From contig NZ_FOFR01000016.1 in NCBI RefSeq assembly GCF_900110955.1, positions 1 through 64,000 on the forward strand: a stretch of DNA of 64,000 nucleotides, written 5' to 3'. Positions 1 through 7,844 of this stretch are shown here, in pieces; the first letter of the stretch is position 1; every line of letters begins with the position of its first letter. The position numbers and the translations under genes are program-made. The notes beneath the pieces were generated by a model, which saw only the letters and a list, made by a program, of their open reading frames with translations, was not told the DNA's origin and did no database searches. This DNA is from Lentzea xinjiangensis (GTDB lineage Bacteria > Actinomycetota > Actinomycetes > Mycobacteriales > Pseudonocardiaceae).

Positions 1-455
1 AGCATGATCATCTGGTTCGGTCTGCCCGCCACACGACCCGCTCGCCCCCTGTGTGCGCACGCGGACGACGGCGGGCACCGGCCGCGTGCTGATGGGCACG
101 CACGATGCTCGAGTCGACCGACACCTCCCGGTCCAGCTCGTCGATCGCCTCCGCGATCACCCGCACCTTCGACACCAGCATGGTCAGGGTGCCGTTGCGT
201 GACCAGCGCCAGAACCGGTTGTAGACCGTCTTCCACGGCCCGTACCGCTCCGGCAGATCACGCCACGACACCCCGGTCTTCGCTTTGAACAACATCCCGT
301 TGATCACACGCCGGTCATCCACCCGCGGACGACCCTTCGCACCCGACACCGGCAACAACGGCTGCAACGCCTGCCACTGCTCATCAGTCAGCTCATGCCT
401 GCGCACCACGACACAAGATCAAAGCATGTCAGAGCAACCAGCTTTGAGGACGGGC
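1..455 (-). mobile_element. Partial IS5-family insertion sequence, cut by the left window edge
   Basis: The left edge holds the first part of an IS5-type transposase gene reading leftwards; the rest of the element lies outside the window. No second terminal repeat can be seen, so the outer end is placed by inference just before a CTAG at 456-459. IS5 relatives commonly insert at YTAR-like sites. That CTAG overlaps the TAG stop codon of the neighbouring gene, so the element appears to have landed exactly at the 3' end of that gene without extending it. The end position could be off by several bases. Confidence 0.55.
8..409 (-). CDS. IS5-family transposase, N-terminal part (frameshifted)
   Basis: This 133-residue product is the N-terminal DUF4096-like half of an IS5-family DDE transposase. 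It starts at a GTG with the typical HELTDEQWQALQPLLP opening, followed by GRPRVDDRRVINGMLF and SWRDLPERYGPW, and it reaches the first catalytic region (VDSSIVRAHQHAAGAR, with D as the first DDE residue). The reading frame then ends at 8-10. The expected continuation (QTEPDDHA, leading to the LGRSRGG motif of these enzymes) is in another frame, entered at a run of five C on the plus strand (45-49; five G on the coding strand). Removing one base there joins the frames. Either programmed frameshifting makes the full enzyme or the copy is inactivated by a one-base insertion; the window does not show the second half. Confidence 0.85.
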   Translation of the reverse strand: MVRRHELTDEQWQALQPLLPVSGAKGRPRVDDRRVINGMLFKAKTGVSWRDLPERYGPWKTVYNRFWRWSRNGTLTMLVSKVRVIAEAIDELDREVSVDSSIVRAHQHAAGARRRPRAHTGGERVVWRADRTR

Positions 456-456
456 C

Positions 457-1269
457 CTAGCGCCGGCCGGGGACCATTCCCGCATCGACGACGGCCTTGC
501 TCAACGGCGCGGCCAGCTCGACGAAGCGCTGCTTCTCCTGCTCGGACAGGACGTCGTAGGCGGGCGCGTTCATCGCGTCCGTCTCGTCCTCGATGCTCTG
601 CCGCAGCTCACGCCCGGCGGCGGTGAGCAGGCCGTCGTCGCCGACGAGGCCGCGGGCGCGCAGGTCCTCCGCGGTCCCGGCCCACTCTTCCTCGGACCAG
701 CCACGGGTCTTGCGCAGCGTCTCGGCCGCGTAGTCGCCCTCCGCCGCGTGCAGCACGAGCGCCTCCAGGCCGGTGATGTTGTGCCGCAGCAGGGCCGCGA
801 GGTGCCCGTCACCGCGGAACTCGCGCAGCAGCGTCTGGGCGTGCCACAACCGCAGCCGGGGCTCGTCGGGCCACGGCAGGCTCGCGTGCGCGGCGAAGAG
901 CGTGCGCCCGTGCAGCATCTCCGCGGACCGCTCGGCGGCCCGCCGCGCGAGCTCGTTGATCTCCTCCAGGTCGTCCGGCAGCACCTTGCCGAGCGCCTCG
1001 TCCGCCGCCGCGAGGCGCAGCTCGAGCACCCGCTGCGGCGACACCGTCTCCCACACCCGCGGAACGCGCGCCCTCACCAGAGCCGGGTTGAAGTTGTAGA
1101 AGGTGGAGATCACGACCTCGGCGCTCGCCTCCCCGAGCGCGGCGGCGCGGGACGCGAAGTAGCCACCGGGCCGGTCGAGGCCCGCGTCGCGGTAGCGGGA
1201 GTCCGCCTCGGGGACGAAGTAGATCATCGCGTGCACGGCTTCGAGCGAACGCCACAAGGTCCTGATCAT
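457..1269 (-). CDS. SCO6745-family protein (SalK-like, winged-helix type)
   Basis: This 270-residue protein matches the SCO6745/SalK family found across actinomycetes. The opening RTLWRSLEAVHAMIYFVPEA, then GGYFASRAAALGE and VVISTFYNFNP, are hallmarks of that family. The C-terminal half (about 170-240: RKTRGWSEEEWAGTAEDL, then a GLLTAAGRELRQSIED stretch) looks like a MarR-type winged helix. Members are thought to bind DNA or a small ligand, but the role is not established. No signal peptide or membrane segment is visible. Start is ATG at 1269, and the divergent neighbour begins about 65 bases away. The stop codon abuts the inserted IS element. Confidence 0.8.
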   Translation of the reverse strand: MIRTLWRSLEAVHAMIYFVPEADSRYRDAGLDRPGGYFASRAAALGEASAEVVISTFYNFNPALVRARVPRVWETVSPQRVLELRLAAADEALGKVLPDDLEEINELARRAAERSAEMLHGRTLFAAHASLPWPDEPRLRLWHAQTLLREFRGDGHLAALLRHNITGLEALVLHAAEGDYAAETLRKTRGWSEEEWAGTAEDLRARGLVGDDGLLTAAGRELRQSIEDETDAMNAPAYDVLSEQEKQRFVELAAPLSKAVVDAGMVPGRR

Positions 1270-1334
1270 GCTCTCAACCTAGTGGCTCACGCGACGCCGG
1301 AAAATTGTCGGACCCCTCTGCCACGCTGACCCAC

Positions 1335-1871
1335 GTGGACTCGAAGACCTTCTGGAAGCTGATCGCCGACGCCCGCGCGAGCGTCGACGACCCGTCCGAC
1401 GGCGACGCCGTGGCCGCCGCCGCCACCTCCCTGCTCGCGGCCATGCCCCCGGCCGAGATCGTCGCGGCGCAGCAGGTGCTGTGGGACCTCATGGGCGAGT
1501 CGTACCGCAACCCGCTGTGGGCGGCGGCCAGCCTGATCAACTGCAGTTGCTCGGACGACGGCTTCGACTACTTCCGCGGCTGGCTGCTCACCCAGGGCGA
1601 GGAGGTCTACCGCGCCGCCGTGGCCTCCCCGGACTCGCTGGCCGACCTGCCGGTGGTCGTGGCCGCCGCCGAGGCGGGCGAGGACCTGACGAGCGAGAGG
1701 GCCCTGTCGATCGCGTGGGACGCCCACATCAGGGCCACCGGCATGCGGTTGCCGGAGGACGCCTTCACCATCCGCTACCCGGCGCTCGACCCCGACTGGG
1801 ACTTCGACTTCAACGACGAGGAGGAGATGGCGGCCCGGCTGCCCCGGCTGGCGGCGCTCCACGAGTTGTGA
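1335..1871 (+). CDS. DUF4240 domain-containing protein
   Basis: This soluble, acidic protein of 178 residues has the DUF4240 pattern: an N-terminal FWKLIADAR helix, a central helical part (LLAAMPPAEIVAAQQVLWDL, NPLWAAASLINCSCSDDGF), then DYFRGWLLTQGEEVYRAAVA. DUF4240 proteins have no assigned biochemical role; some occur beside WGR-type or toxin-immunity genes, but nothing of that kind is adjacent here. The GTG at 1335 was chosen because the family normally starts four to six residues before FW; a TTG at 1305 is an in-frame alternative. No ribosome-binding site is obvious. The C-terminus is very acidic (DPDWDFDFNDEEEMA). Confidence 0.75.
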   Translation: MDSKTFWKLIADARASVDDPSDGDAVAAAATSLLAAMPPAEIVAAQQVLWDLMGESYRNPLWAAASLINCSCSDDGFDYFRGWLLTQGEEVYRAAVASPDSLADLPVVVAAAEAGEDLTSERALSIAWDAHIRATGMRLPEDAFTIRYPALDPDWDFDFNDEEEMAARLPRLAALHEL

Positions 1872-1919
1872 GGGCGGGTTCGGGCCGCTGGGTGGGTGGT
1901 CATCGCGCTTGGTGACTCC

Positions 1920-2036
1920 GGCTGGGCAGTGCGGCTGGGCAGTGCGGCTGGGCAGTGCGGCTGGGCAGTGCGGCTCGTCGGTGCGGCTCGTCGGTGCGGC
2001 TCGTCGGTGCGGCTGGCCGGTGCGGCTGGTCGGCCG
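1920..2036. repeat. 13-bp tandem repeat array, nine units
   Basis: Nine head-to-tail 13-bp units follow the DUF4240 gene. Four copies of ggctgggcagtgc are followed by three of ggctcgtcggtgc, one of ggctggccggtgc and a degenerate ninth copy. The 13-base period is not a multiple of three, which argues against a coding origin. Subgroups of identical adjacent copies suggest recent slippage expansion. The stretch 1872-2255 contains only this array and the next one; I see no gene in it. Confidence 0.85.
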
Positions 2037-2140
2037 CGCGTGGTCACCGCGCCCGAGTACCCCGGCCAGGTCGCTCGCCTGGCCACCGCGGCTGAATCAC
2101 CCGACCGATCACACCGTCAGGCCACCACGGCGGGTCACCG

Positions 2141-2205
2141 CGCCCGACCACCACGCCCGACCACCACGCCCGACCACCACGCCCGACCACCACGCCCGGC
2201 CACCG
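2141..2205. repeat. Second 13-bp tandem repeat array, five units
   Basis: Five copies of cgcccgaccacca (the last diverged) recur every 13 bases, beginning at 2141, 2154, 2167, 2180 and 2193. The period equals that of the array at 1920-2036 but the unit sequence is different. The array lies just beyond the stop codon of the small membrane protein gene at 2256-2651. Confidence 0.8.
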
Positions 2206-2255
2206 CGGCCGGTAACGCCGTCCGGCCGCCCTGCCTGGCCCGTCCCACCTGGCCA

Positions 2256-2651
2256 TCACACCCGAGCACCACGACGGCGGCGAGCGGCCACCAGCACGCC
2301 GAGAGCCATGTGGTCGAGCCATTGCGGCACCCTCGGCAGAGCCCGGATCCGCGTGTTGTGCCGCCCGATGACCTCCAAGTCCAGGGCGGCGATCACCATC
2401 CCGGCCACCGCACCGGCGGCGACACCGCGCACCCGCAACCGCGTGAGCGCGAATGTCCACCACGCCGACACGGCCAGATGCACCACCACGCCCGCGCCCG
2501 CCCCACCGCCGACCAACGATCCCGCGGCCTTCGTGGCACGCAACGGATCGTCGCCGGTCACCAGTGCGTGCACGGTCGACGGCGCACCGCTCAGAGCGGC
2601 CGCCACCAGGAGCCTCCGCATCGCGGCCGGTGGTGGCGCGCCACTCACCAC
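2256..2651 (-). CDS. Small hydrophobic membrane protein, unknown function
   Basis: The 131-residue product has two to three hydrophobic stretches (GSLVGGGAGAGVVVHLAVS and AGAVAGMVIAALDLEVI) and a C-terminal segment LDHMALGVLVAARRRR ending in basic residues, as expected for a small integral membrane protein. The motif TGDDPLRATKAAG before the first hydrophobic stretch looks like a conserved cytoplasmic segment, but I cannot name a family. It begins at GTG 2651 (GTG 2648 and ATG 2621 are alternatives), only ten bases after the stop of the upstream VWA gene on the same strand, so it is probably the third gene of the AAA+/VWA operon. Confidence 0.6.
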   Translation of the reverse strand: MVSGAPPPAAMRRLLVAAALSGAPSTVHALVTGDDPLRATKAAGSLVGGGAGAGVVVHLAVSAWWTFALTRLRVRGVAAGAVAGMVIAALDLEVIGRHNTRIRALPRVPQWLDHMALGVLVAARRRRGARV

Positions 2652-2661
2652 AGGCGCGGCA

Positions 2662-4590
2662 TCACCGGCGCCGCCGCCGTGACCTGAGGTAGTCGCTCAC
2701 CACGGCGGCGCCCAGTCCCTCCTCGTCCGGCGACACCACCCGGCCGCCGCCCCGCCGGGCCACGATGTCCACGAACTGCGCCAAGCGCGGGTCGTCGCCC
2801 AGCTTGAACACCGAGATCGTCGCCCCGAGCCTGGCCAGCGCGTCGACCTCGGCCAGGGTCTTGGTCAGCGTCCTGGGCAGCGGCGGGTAGTTGAACTCCG
2901 CGTCGCCCTCCGGTTCCAGGTGCGCCGTGGGCTCGCCATCGGTCACGACGAGCACCACGGGCTGTGCGTCGGGATGGCGTCGCACGTGCCGTCCTGCCAG
3001 CAACAACGCGTGGTGCAGGTTCGTGCCCTGCTCCCACACGCCCTCCAGCGCCGTCAACTGGCCGATGTCCACGGCCTCGGCGTAACGGCCGAAGGTCACC
3101 AGTTGCAAGGCGTCCGTGCGGAAACGGGTGCGCACGAGGTGATGCAGCGCCAAAGCCGTGCGTTTCATCGGCACCCAACGGCCGTCTTGCACCATCGACC
3201 AGGAGGTGTCCACGCACAGAGCGACGGCCGCGCGCGTGCGGTGCTCTGTCTCGGACACTTCGAGGTCGACCACGTCCAGTGACATGGAACCCGACCGCAG
3301 CACGGAGTTGCGCAGCGTGCGCGGCACGTCCCACGGCTCTGTGTCGCCGAACTGCCACGGTCGTGTCGAGCCCATCAGCTCGCCCGCGGCACCGGCGGAG
3401 ACGGTGTCACGGGAACCCTGCGACGAGCGGAGCTGGTCCACGACGCCGCGCAGCGCCGTCTCTCCCAGGCGCCGCAACGCTTTCGGCGTCAGGCGCAGCG
3501 AGCCGTCCGGTGCCCGTTCCAGGATGTTCTGCTGCCGCAGCGCCTTCTCCAGTTCCGCCAGCCGGCGCGCGTCGACCGTGGCCGACTCGCCGAGCTGGCG
3601 TTCCAGCGCCTCCAGGTCGATGTCCTCCAGGCGGGCGCCGGGGTACGACTGGGCGAGCTGCTCGGCCAGCGCGTCGAGCTCGGCCAGGTCCGCCATCGCC
3701 TGCGCGCCCTCGCCCAGGCCCAGCGGGTCCTGGCCGCGGAAACGCGCGGAGGACGTCCAGTCCTCGCCGGGACGCAGGCGTTGCAGCAGGGAGTCCAGAG
3801 TGGACAGGTGCGAGCCGATGCCGCCGAACGCCTGCTGCGACAACGCCGACAGCTCGGCGCGCTGGGCGTCGGTCATCGAGTTCATCATGCGTTGCGCGGC
3901 GGCCGAGCGGGCCGCCAGGGCGTCGATGAGCTCGTCGACGTTGCGGGGCTTCTCGGGGAAGAACTCGCCGTGCTTGCGCATGAACTCGTCGAACAGGCGC
4001 GGCGTCTCCGCCGAGCCGGCGGCGTGCGCCTCCAACAGCGAGTTGAGGTCGCGCAACATCCGCTGGATTCGCTTGACGTCCTCCGAGCCCACGTTGGACA
4101 GCGCTTCCTTCATGCCCTGGAAGCGCTGGTCGAGCAGCTCACGGCCGAGCAGGTCGCGGATCTGCTCGAACGCCTCGCGGGCCTCCTCCGACCGCCAGTC
4201 GTAGGAGGACAGCTCCTGCACGGCCGCGGCGGTGCCGGGCGGCAGGGCGTCGAGCTGGGCCTCGCGGAAGCGCGCGTCGTCGGAGGGGTCCGGGAACAAC
4301 GCCCGCCGCTCGGCCTCGACGGCCTTGTCGAGCAGCCGGCGGACCTCGGTCAGCGTGCCGTCCAGGCGGTGCCGCCGCTGGATGGACGAACGGCGCTGCC
4401 ACAGGCGCGACGTCAGGTCGTCGAGGCCGCGCGTGCCGTCGACGCCGCGGCGCAGCAGCTCGCGCAGGGCGGAGGACGGCGACGCGCCCTCCATGATCTC
4501 GCGGCCGAGCTCGTCGACGGCCGCGCGGAGGTCGACCGGCGGCGCCAGGGGGTCGGCGCCCCCGCCCCAGCGTCCGTAGCGGTACCTCAT
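2662..4590 (-). CDS. VWA-domain protein paired with a MoxR/chelatase-like ATPase (Rv0959-like)
   Basis: In this 642-residue protein residues 1-400 form a charged, mostly helical region (ELLRRGVDGTRGLDDLTSRL, QRFQGMKEALSNVGSEDVKR, MNSMTDAQRAELSALSQQ). The last 200 residues are a von Willebrand A domain with an intact MIDAS motif (D461, S463, S465 in VDTSWSM; TNLHHAL; VVTDGEPT). Its start codon overlaps the stop of the upstream AAA+ gene (ATGA at 4587-4590), so the two proteins are likely made in fixed ratio and act together. The arrangement resembles Rv0958/Rv0959 of M. tuberculosis and the BchI/BchD logic of magnesium chelatase: an ATPase acts on or through a VWA partner. The actual substrate is unknown, and no tetrapyrrole-chelatase H subunit is present. 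Confidence 0.85.
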   Translation of the reverse strand: MRYRYGRWGGGADPLAPPVDLRAAVDELGREIMEGASPSSALRELLRRGVDGTRGLDDLTSRLWQRRSSIQRRHRLDGTLTEVRRLLDKAVEAERRALFPDPSDDARFREAQLDALPPGTAAAVQELSSYDWRSEEAREAFEQIRDLLGRELLDQRFQGMKEALSNVGSEDVKRIQRMLRDLNSLLEAHAAGSAETPRLFDEFMRKHGEFFPEKPRNVDELIDALAARSAAAQRMMNSMTDAQRAELSALSQQAFGGIGSHLSTLDSLLQRLRPGEDWTSSARFRGQDPLGLGEGAQAMADLAELDALAEQLAQSYPGARLEDIDLEALERQLGESATVDARRLAELEKALRQQNILERAPDGSLRLTPKALRRLGETALRGVVDQLRSSQGSRDTVSAGAAGELMGSTRPWQFGDTEPWDVPRTLRNSVLRSGSMSLDVVDLEVSETEHRTRAAVALCVDTSWSMVQDGRWVPMKRTALALHHLVRTRFRTDALQLVTFGRYAEAVDIGQLTALEGVWEQGTNLHHALLLAGRHVRRHPDAQPVVLVVTDGEPTAHLEPEGDAEFNYPPLPRTLTKTLAEVDALARLGATISVFKLGDDPRLAQFVDIVARRGGGRVVSPDEEGLGAAVVSDYLRSRRRRR

Positions 4591-5978
4591 CCGTACACCG
4601 ATCGGTCGTCGTCGGAGGAGGTGTCCTTCGACAGGTGGCGAGTCAGGTAGAGCGACTCCAGGGCGAGCTCCACGGCCGAGGCGATGCGGCCGACCGGGTC
4701 CTTCGGGCCCGCGCCCAGCCGTGCCGCCACCTCGTGCAGGACCGGCAGCTCCGGCAGGGCCGCCAGGAGGTCGCCGGCGTGCACGCGGTCACCGGTCGCG
4801 ACCGGGTGGCCGTCCGAGACGACCTCGGCCAGCGCCCTCAGGTTCACCCCGGCCAGGCGCGCGCGGGCCGTGTCGGCGATCGAGCGGCGCAGCAGGTGGA
4901 CGAGGACCTCCTCCTCGCGGCCCTCCTCGCCCGCCTCGAACTCGAGCTTGCCGCGCAGCACGTCCGGCACCGACTCCAGGTCGATCGGCCGGGCGATGGC
5001 CGGGGTCTCGCCGATCAGCGCGGACCGGCGCAGCGCCGACGCCGCGACGGTCTCCGCCGCCGCGACGGCGAACCGGGCGGACACACCCGAGCGCTGGTCG
5101 ATCGACGACGACTCGCGCAGGTGCCGGACGAACCGGGCGATGATCTCCAGCAGGTGGTCGCCCACCTCGGCGACGAGGTCGGCCTCCTGGCGGACCAGGT
5201 CGACCTCGGCGTCGACCTCCAACGGGTAGTGCGTGCGCACCTCGGCGCCGAAGCGGTCCTTCAGCGGCGTGATGATGCGTCCGCGGTTCGTGTAGTCCTC
5301 GGGGTTCGCGGTGGCCACCAGCAGCACGTCCAGCGGCAGCCGCAGCGTGTACCCGCGGACCTGGATGTCGCGCTCCTCCATCACGTTGAGCAGCGCGACC
5401 TGGATGCGCTCTGCCAGGTCGGGGAGCTCGTTGATGGCGATGATGCCGCGGTGGGCGCGCGGGAGCAGGCCGTAGTGGATCGTCTCCGGGTCGCCGAGCG
5501 AACGGCCCTCGGCCACCTTCACCGGGTCGACGTCGCCGACCAGGTCGCCGACGGACGTGTCGGGCGTGGCGAGCTTCTCGGCGTAGCGCTCGTCGCGGTG
5601 CCGCCACACCACCGGCAGGTCGTCGCCGAGCTCGGCCGCACGGCGGCGGGACTCGGGCGTGATCGGGTCGAGCGGGTGTTCGCCCAGCTCGGAGCCCTCG
5701 ATGACAGGCGTCCACTCGTCGAGCAACGAGACCAGGGTGCGCAGCAGGCGCGTCTTGCCCTGCCCGCGCTCGCCGAGCAGCACGACGTCGTGGCCGGCCA
5801 GCAGCGCTCGTTCCAGCTGCGGGAGCACCGTGCGGTCGAACCCGACGATGCCGGGCCACGGGTTGCGCCCCTCGCGCAGGGCAGCGAGGAGGTTCTCCCT
5901 GATCTCGGTCTTGACGCCGCGCGGCAGGTGGCCGGCGGCGCGCAGTTCGCCCGCCGTGCGGGCCAGGTTCTGGGTCAC
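4587..5978 (-). CDS. AAA+ ATPase, magnesium-chelatase/MoxR-like (Rv0958-like)
   Basis: This 463-residue AAA+ ATPase has Walker A GERGQGKTR at residues 69-77, a Walker B-like IIAINELPDL near 160, sensor 1 VATANPEDYTNRGR and a C-terminal helical lid. Annotated relatives are called magnesium chelatase or sigma-54-interacting regulator, but no DNA-binding helix-turn-helix or GAFTGA loop is present, so an activator role is unlikely. GTG 5978 was chosen because family members start near TQNLARTAGELR; the open frame continues upstream to 6131 without family-like sequence. The gene is translationally coupled (ATGA) to the VWA partner. It probably remodels a protein target together with that VWA protein. 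Confidence 0.85.
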   Translation of the reverse strand: MTQNLARTAGELRAAGHLPRGVKTEIRENLLAALREGRNPWPGIVGFDRTVLPQLERALLAGHDVVLLGERGQGKTRLLRTLVSLLDEWTPVIEGSELGEHPLDPITPESRRRAAELGDDLPVVWRHRDERYAEKLATPDTSVGDLVGDVDPVKVAEGRSLGDPETIHYGLLPRAHRGIIAINELPDLAERIQVALLNVMEERDIQVRGYTLRLPLDVLLVATANPEDYTNRGRIITPLKDRFGAEVRTHYPLEVDAEVDLVRQEADLVAEVGDHLLEIIARFVRHLRESSSIDQRSGVSARFAVAAAETVAASALRRSALIGETPAIARPIDLESVPDVLRGKLEFEAGEEGREEEVLVHLLRRSIADTARARLAGVNLRALAEVVSDGHPVATGDRVHAGDLLAALPELPVLHEVAARLGAGPKDPVGRIASAVELALESLYLTRHLSKDTSSDDDRSVYG

Positions 5979-6209
5979 GCGAACGACGCTACGCACCGAA
6001 ACCTGACCCGTCGACGTGGAGCGGCTCCAGCCCCCGCCGCCGGGCGCCCGGACAGCACGCCCATCTCCACCGCACGGCGCTGTACGCCGTGAGCGAACTG
6101 GCCCCGGCGAACGTGGCGACTCCCCCTTCACGGCGGCGTTGCGCTCAGCCGTCCTCTTTCCTCATCCCCCGGATGCGTCCGGGGCTCGTGCAGCAGAATG
6201 CGGGGCGAT

Positions 6210-6701
6210 ATGAGCAACAGTGTCGATTTCAGGTGGGCGCCCTCCCCCGCGGACTGGCGGGCCAGCCTGCGCGCGATGGTGCCGATGTTCAGGTGGGCCC
6301 CGTGGTTCGCGCTCGCGTTCGGCGTGATCTCGCTGGTGCTGCTCCTCGGCTTCGACGACATGGCGCCGGTGGCGGTCTTCGGCCTGGTGGCCGCGCTGGT
6401 CATCGGGTTCATGGAGCCGATCGCGGTGTGGTGGCGCTTCTCGTCGGACGAGATGATCAGCCGGACCGTCGTCGGCAGCGCGGACGACCGGTCGTTCCGG
6501 ATGGCCGTCGGCGGCTCCGTGCGCGAGGAGATCGTCTGGCAGGAGCTGCCGGCCTGGACCGAGACGCGGCAGGGCTTCGTGCTGGAGACGCTCGACGAGG
6601 GCGTGGCGTCGCTTTCCGTGCCGCACCGGGCCTTCGCGTCCGATGAGGACGTGACGTCGTTCCGGGCGCTGCTCGAGCAGCACATCGGTCCGGCCAGGTA
6701 G
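6210..6701 (+). CDS. YcxB-like membrane protein
   Basis: The 163-residue protein has two membrane spans (PWFALAFGVISLVLLLGF and APVAVFGLVAALVIGF) and a soluble C-terminal domain with the YcxB-like/PH-like pattern: an edge strand RTVVGSADDRSFRMAVGG, then VREEIVWQELPAWTE, then a final helix DVTSFRALLEQHIG. The ATG at 6210 was preferred to the one at 6198 because ggggcg precedes it at a normal distance. Function is unknown. The gene stands alone, diverging from the AAA+/VWA operon. Confidence 0.65.
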   Translation: MSNSVDFRWAPSPADWRASLRAMVPMFRWAPWFALAFGVISLVLLLGFDDMAPVAVFGLVAALVIGFMEPIAVWWRFSSDEMISRTVVGSADDRSFRMAVGGSVREEIVWQELPAWTETRQGFVLETLDEGVASLSVPHRAFASDEDVTSFRALLEQHIGPAR

Positions 6702-6761
6702 GTGGCCCGGATCGGGCACACCGGGTGGGGCGGACGGGGCGGGGCAACGTAATCTCGTCGC

Positions 6762-7559
6762 GTGTCCTGTGCGAGTGCCACGCTGGTCGTGTGGACGTCG
6801 GGATGGCTGCACGGTCTGGCCGCCTCCGACGACGTCCTCGACGCCCTGCACACGTGGGCCGAGCAGCACGAGGTGGTGGCCGACGACGACGGCACCGCCA
6901 CGGCGCTCGACCTCCCCGGTCCCGACGAGGCCCCGGTGGGCCCCGCCCTGCTGCTGGCCGCCCTGCGGCGCGCGGGAGCGACATCGGCGCGGCTCGTGCT
7001 GCCCGTGCCCGGTGACGTGCGCGGCCTGGGCGGCAAGGGCCCGCTGTCGGCCTGCGCGCTGAGGTCCGGCGAGGCGCTCGTGATCCCGTCGGTGCACGTC
7101 GGCCTGGTGCCGAAGGTCGTGGCCGACGGCGTGATGCGCTGGACGGTGTTCGACCTGCCGTCCTCCAACGGCCTGGAGCACATCCCGATCGGCGAGGCCG
7201 AGCACGGCCTCGGCGCGGCCCTTCGCGAGGCGACCGCGGCCCTGGCCTCGCTGGACGTGGCCAAGCACCGCCCGAACGTGCGCAAGGAGATCGCCGACCT
7301 GGCCGCCGGGAACTCCACCCTCCCCTGGCCGGACGCGATGCCGCCCCGTTCGCTGCGGGTGCTGCAACGCGCCGCCGAGGTGGACGCCATCCTGTCCGTG
7401 GCGAGGTCCGACTCCCCCGGTGGCGCGATGTCGGCTTCCGCGACCACGGCCCGCACCGAGGCGCTGCAGCCGTTGTCGGAAGCGGTGCGGCGGGCGCGGT
7501 GCGCCGCGGTGGACGAGGCCGTGCGCGTGCTGGCGGACAGCGGCGCCGGGCGGCACTGA
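6762..7559 (+). CDS. Conserved actinobacterial protein of unknown function
   Basis: This 265-residue cytoplasmic-looking protein has no signal peptide or membrane segment. It is rich in alanine and leucine, with a central VLPVPGDVRGLGGKGPLSAC segment, PSVHVGLVPKVV, and a C-terminal four-helix-like region (VRKEIADLAAGNSTLPWPDA, SLRVLQRAAEVDAILSVAR). I do not recognise a catalytic motif. The general look is that of a conserved actinobacterial protein found near cell-cycle or housekeeping genes. Start GTG 6762 follows a 60-base gap from the YcxB-like gene, so co-transcription is possible. Confidence 0.6.
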   Translation: MSCASATLVVWTSGWLHGLAASDDVLDALHTWAEQHEVVADDDGTATALDLPGPDEAPVGPALLLAALRRAGATSARLVLPVPGDVRGLGGKGPLSACALRSGEALVIPSVHVGLVPKVVADGVMRWTVFDLPSSNGLEHIPIGEAEHGLGAALREATAALASLDVAKHRPNVRKEIADLAAGNSTLPWPDAMPPRSLRVLQRAAEVDAILSVARSDSPGGAMSASATTARTEALQPLSEAVRRARCAAVDEAVRVLADSGAGRH

Positions 7560-7844
7560 CCGCCGGTCCGGCGCGGAAGGCGACGCTCGCAAGCGCCCAC
7601 GCCGGGCGTCGGTCGCGCGCGGGCGGATCCGGCGCGATGCAGACACCCCGCCGCACGAGCGCTCGCAGACGACAGCCCGGCCTCGGCACACCACCCTCCA
7701 CCAGCGACGGGTCCGGCCGAGGCCCCCGGACCGCGCCGGCACTGATCCGAACGAGTGGTTCTCCCCCGTCCGGTCCCCCTGAGCCGCCAACCGCCCCAGA
7801 AGTGTCGGTGCCCCCGCATAGGGTGCCGGTGGGGAGGACGCCGG

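Noticed and set aside
1920..2205. CRISPR array
   Set aside because: Repeats are 13 bp, head to tail and without spacers; no cas gene is present. The same holds for 52719-52918.
4587..5978. Sigma-54 activator or true magnesium chelatase subunit
   Set aside because: There is no GAFTGA loop or HTH, and no H subunit or bacteriochlorophyll gene nearby.
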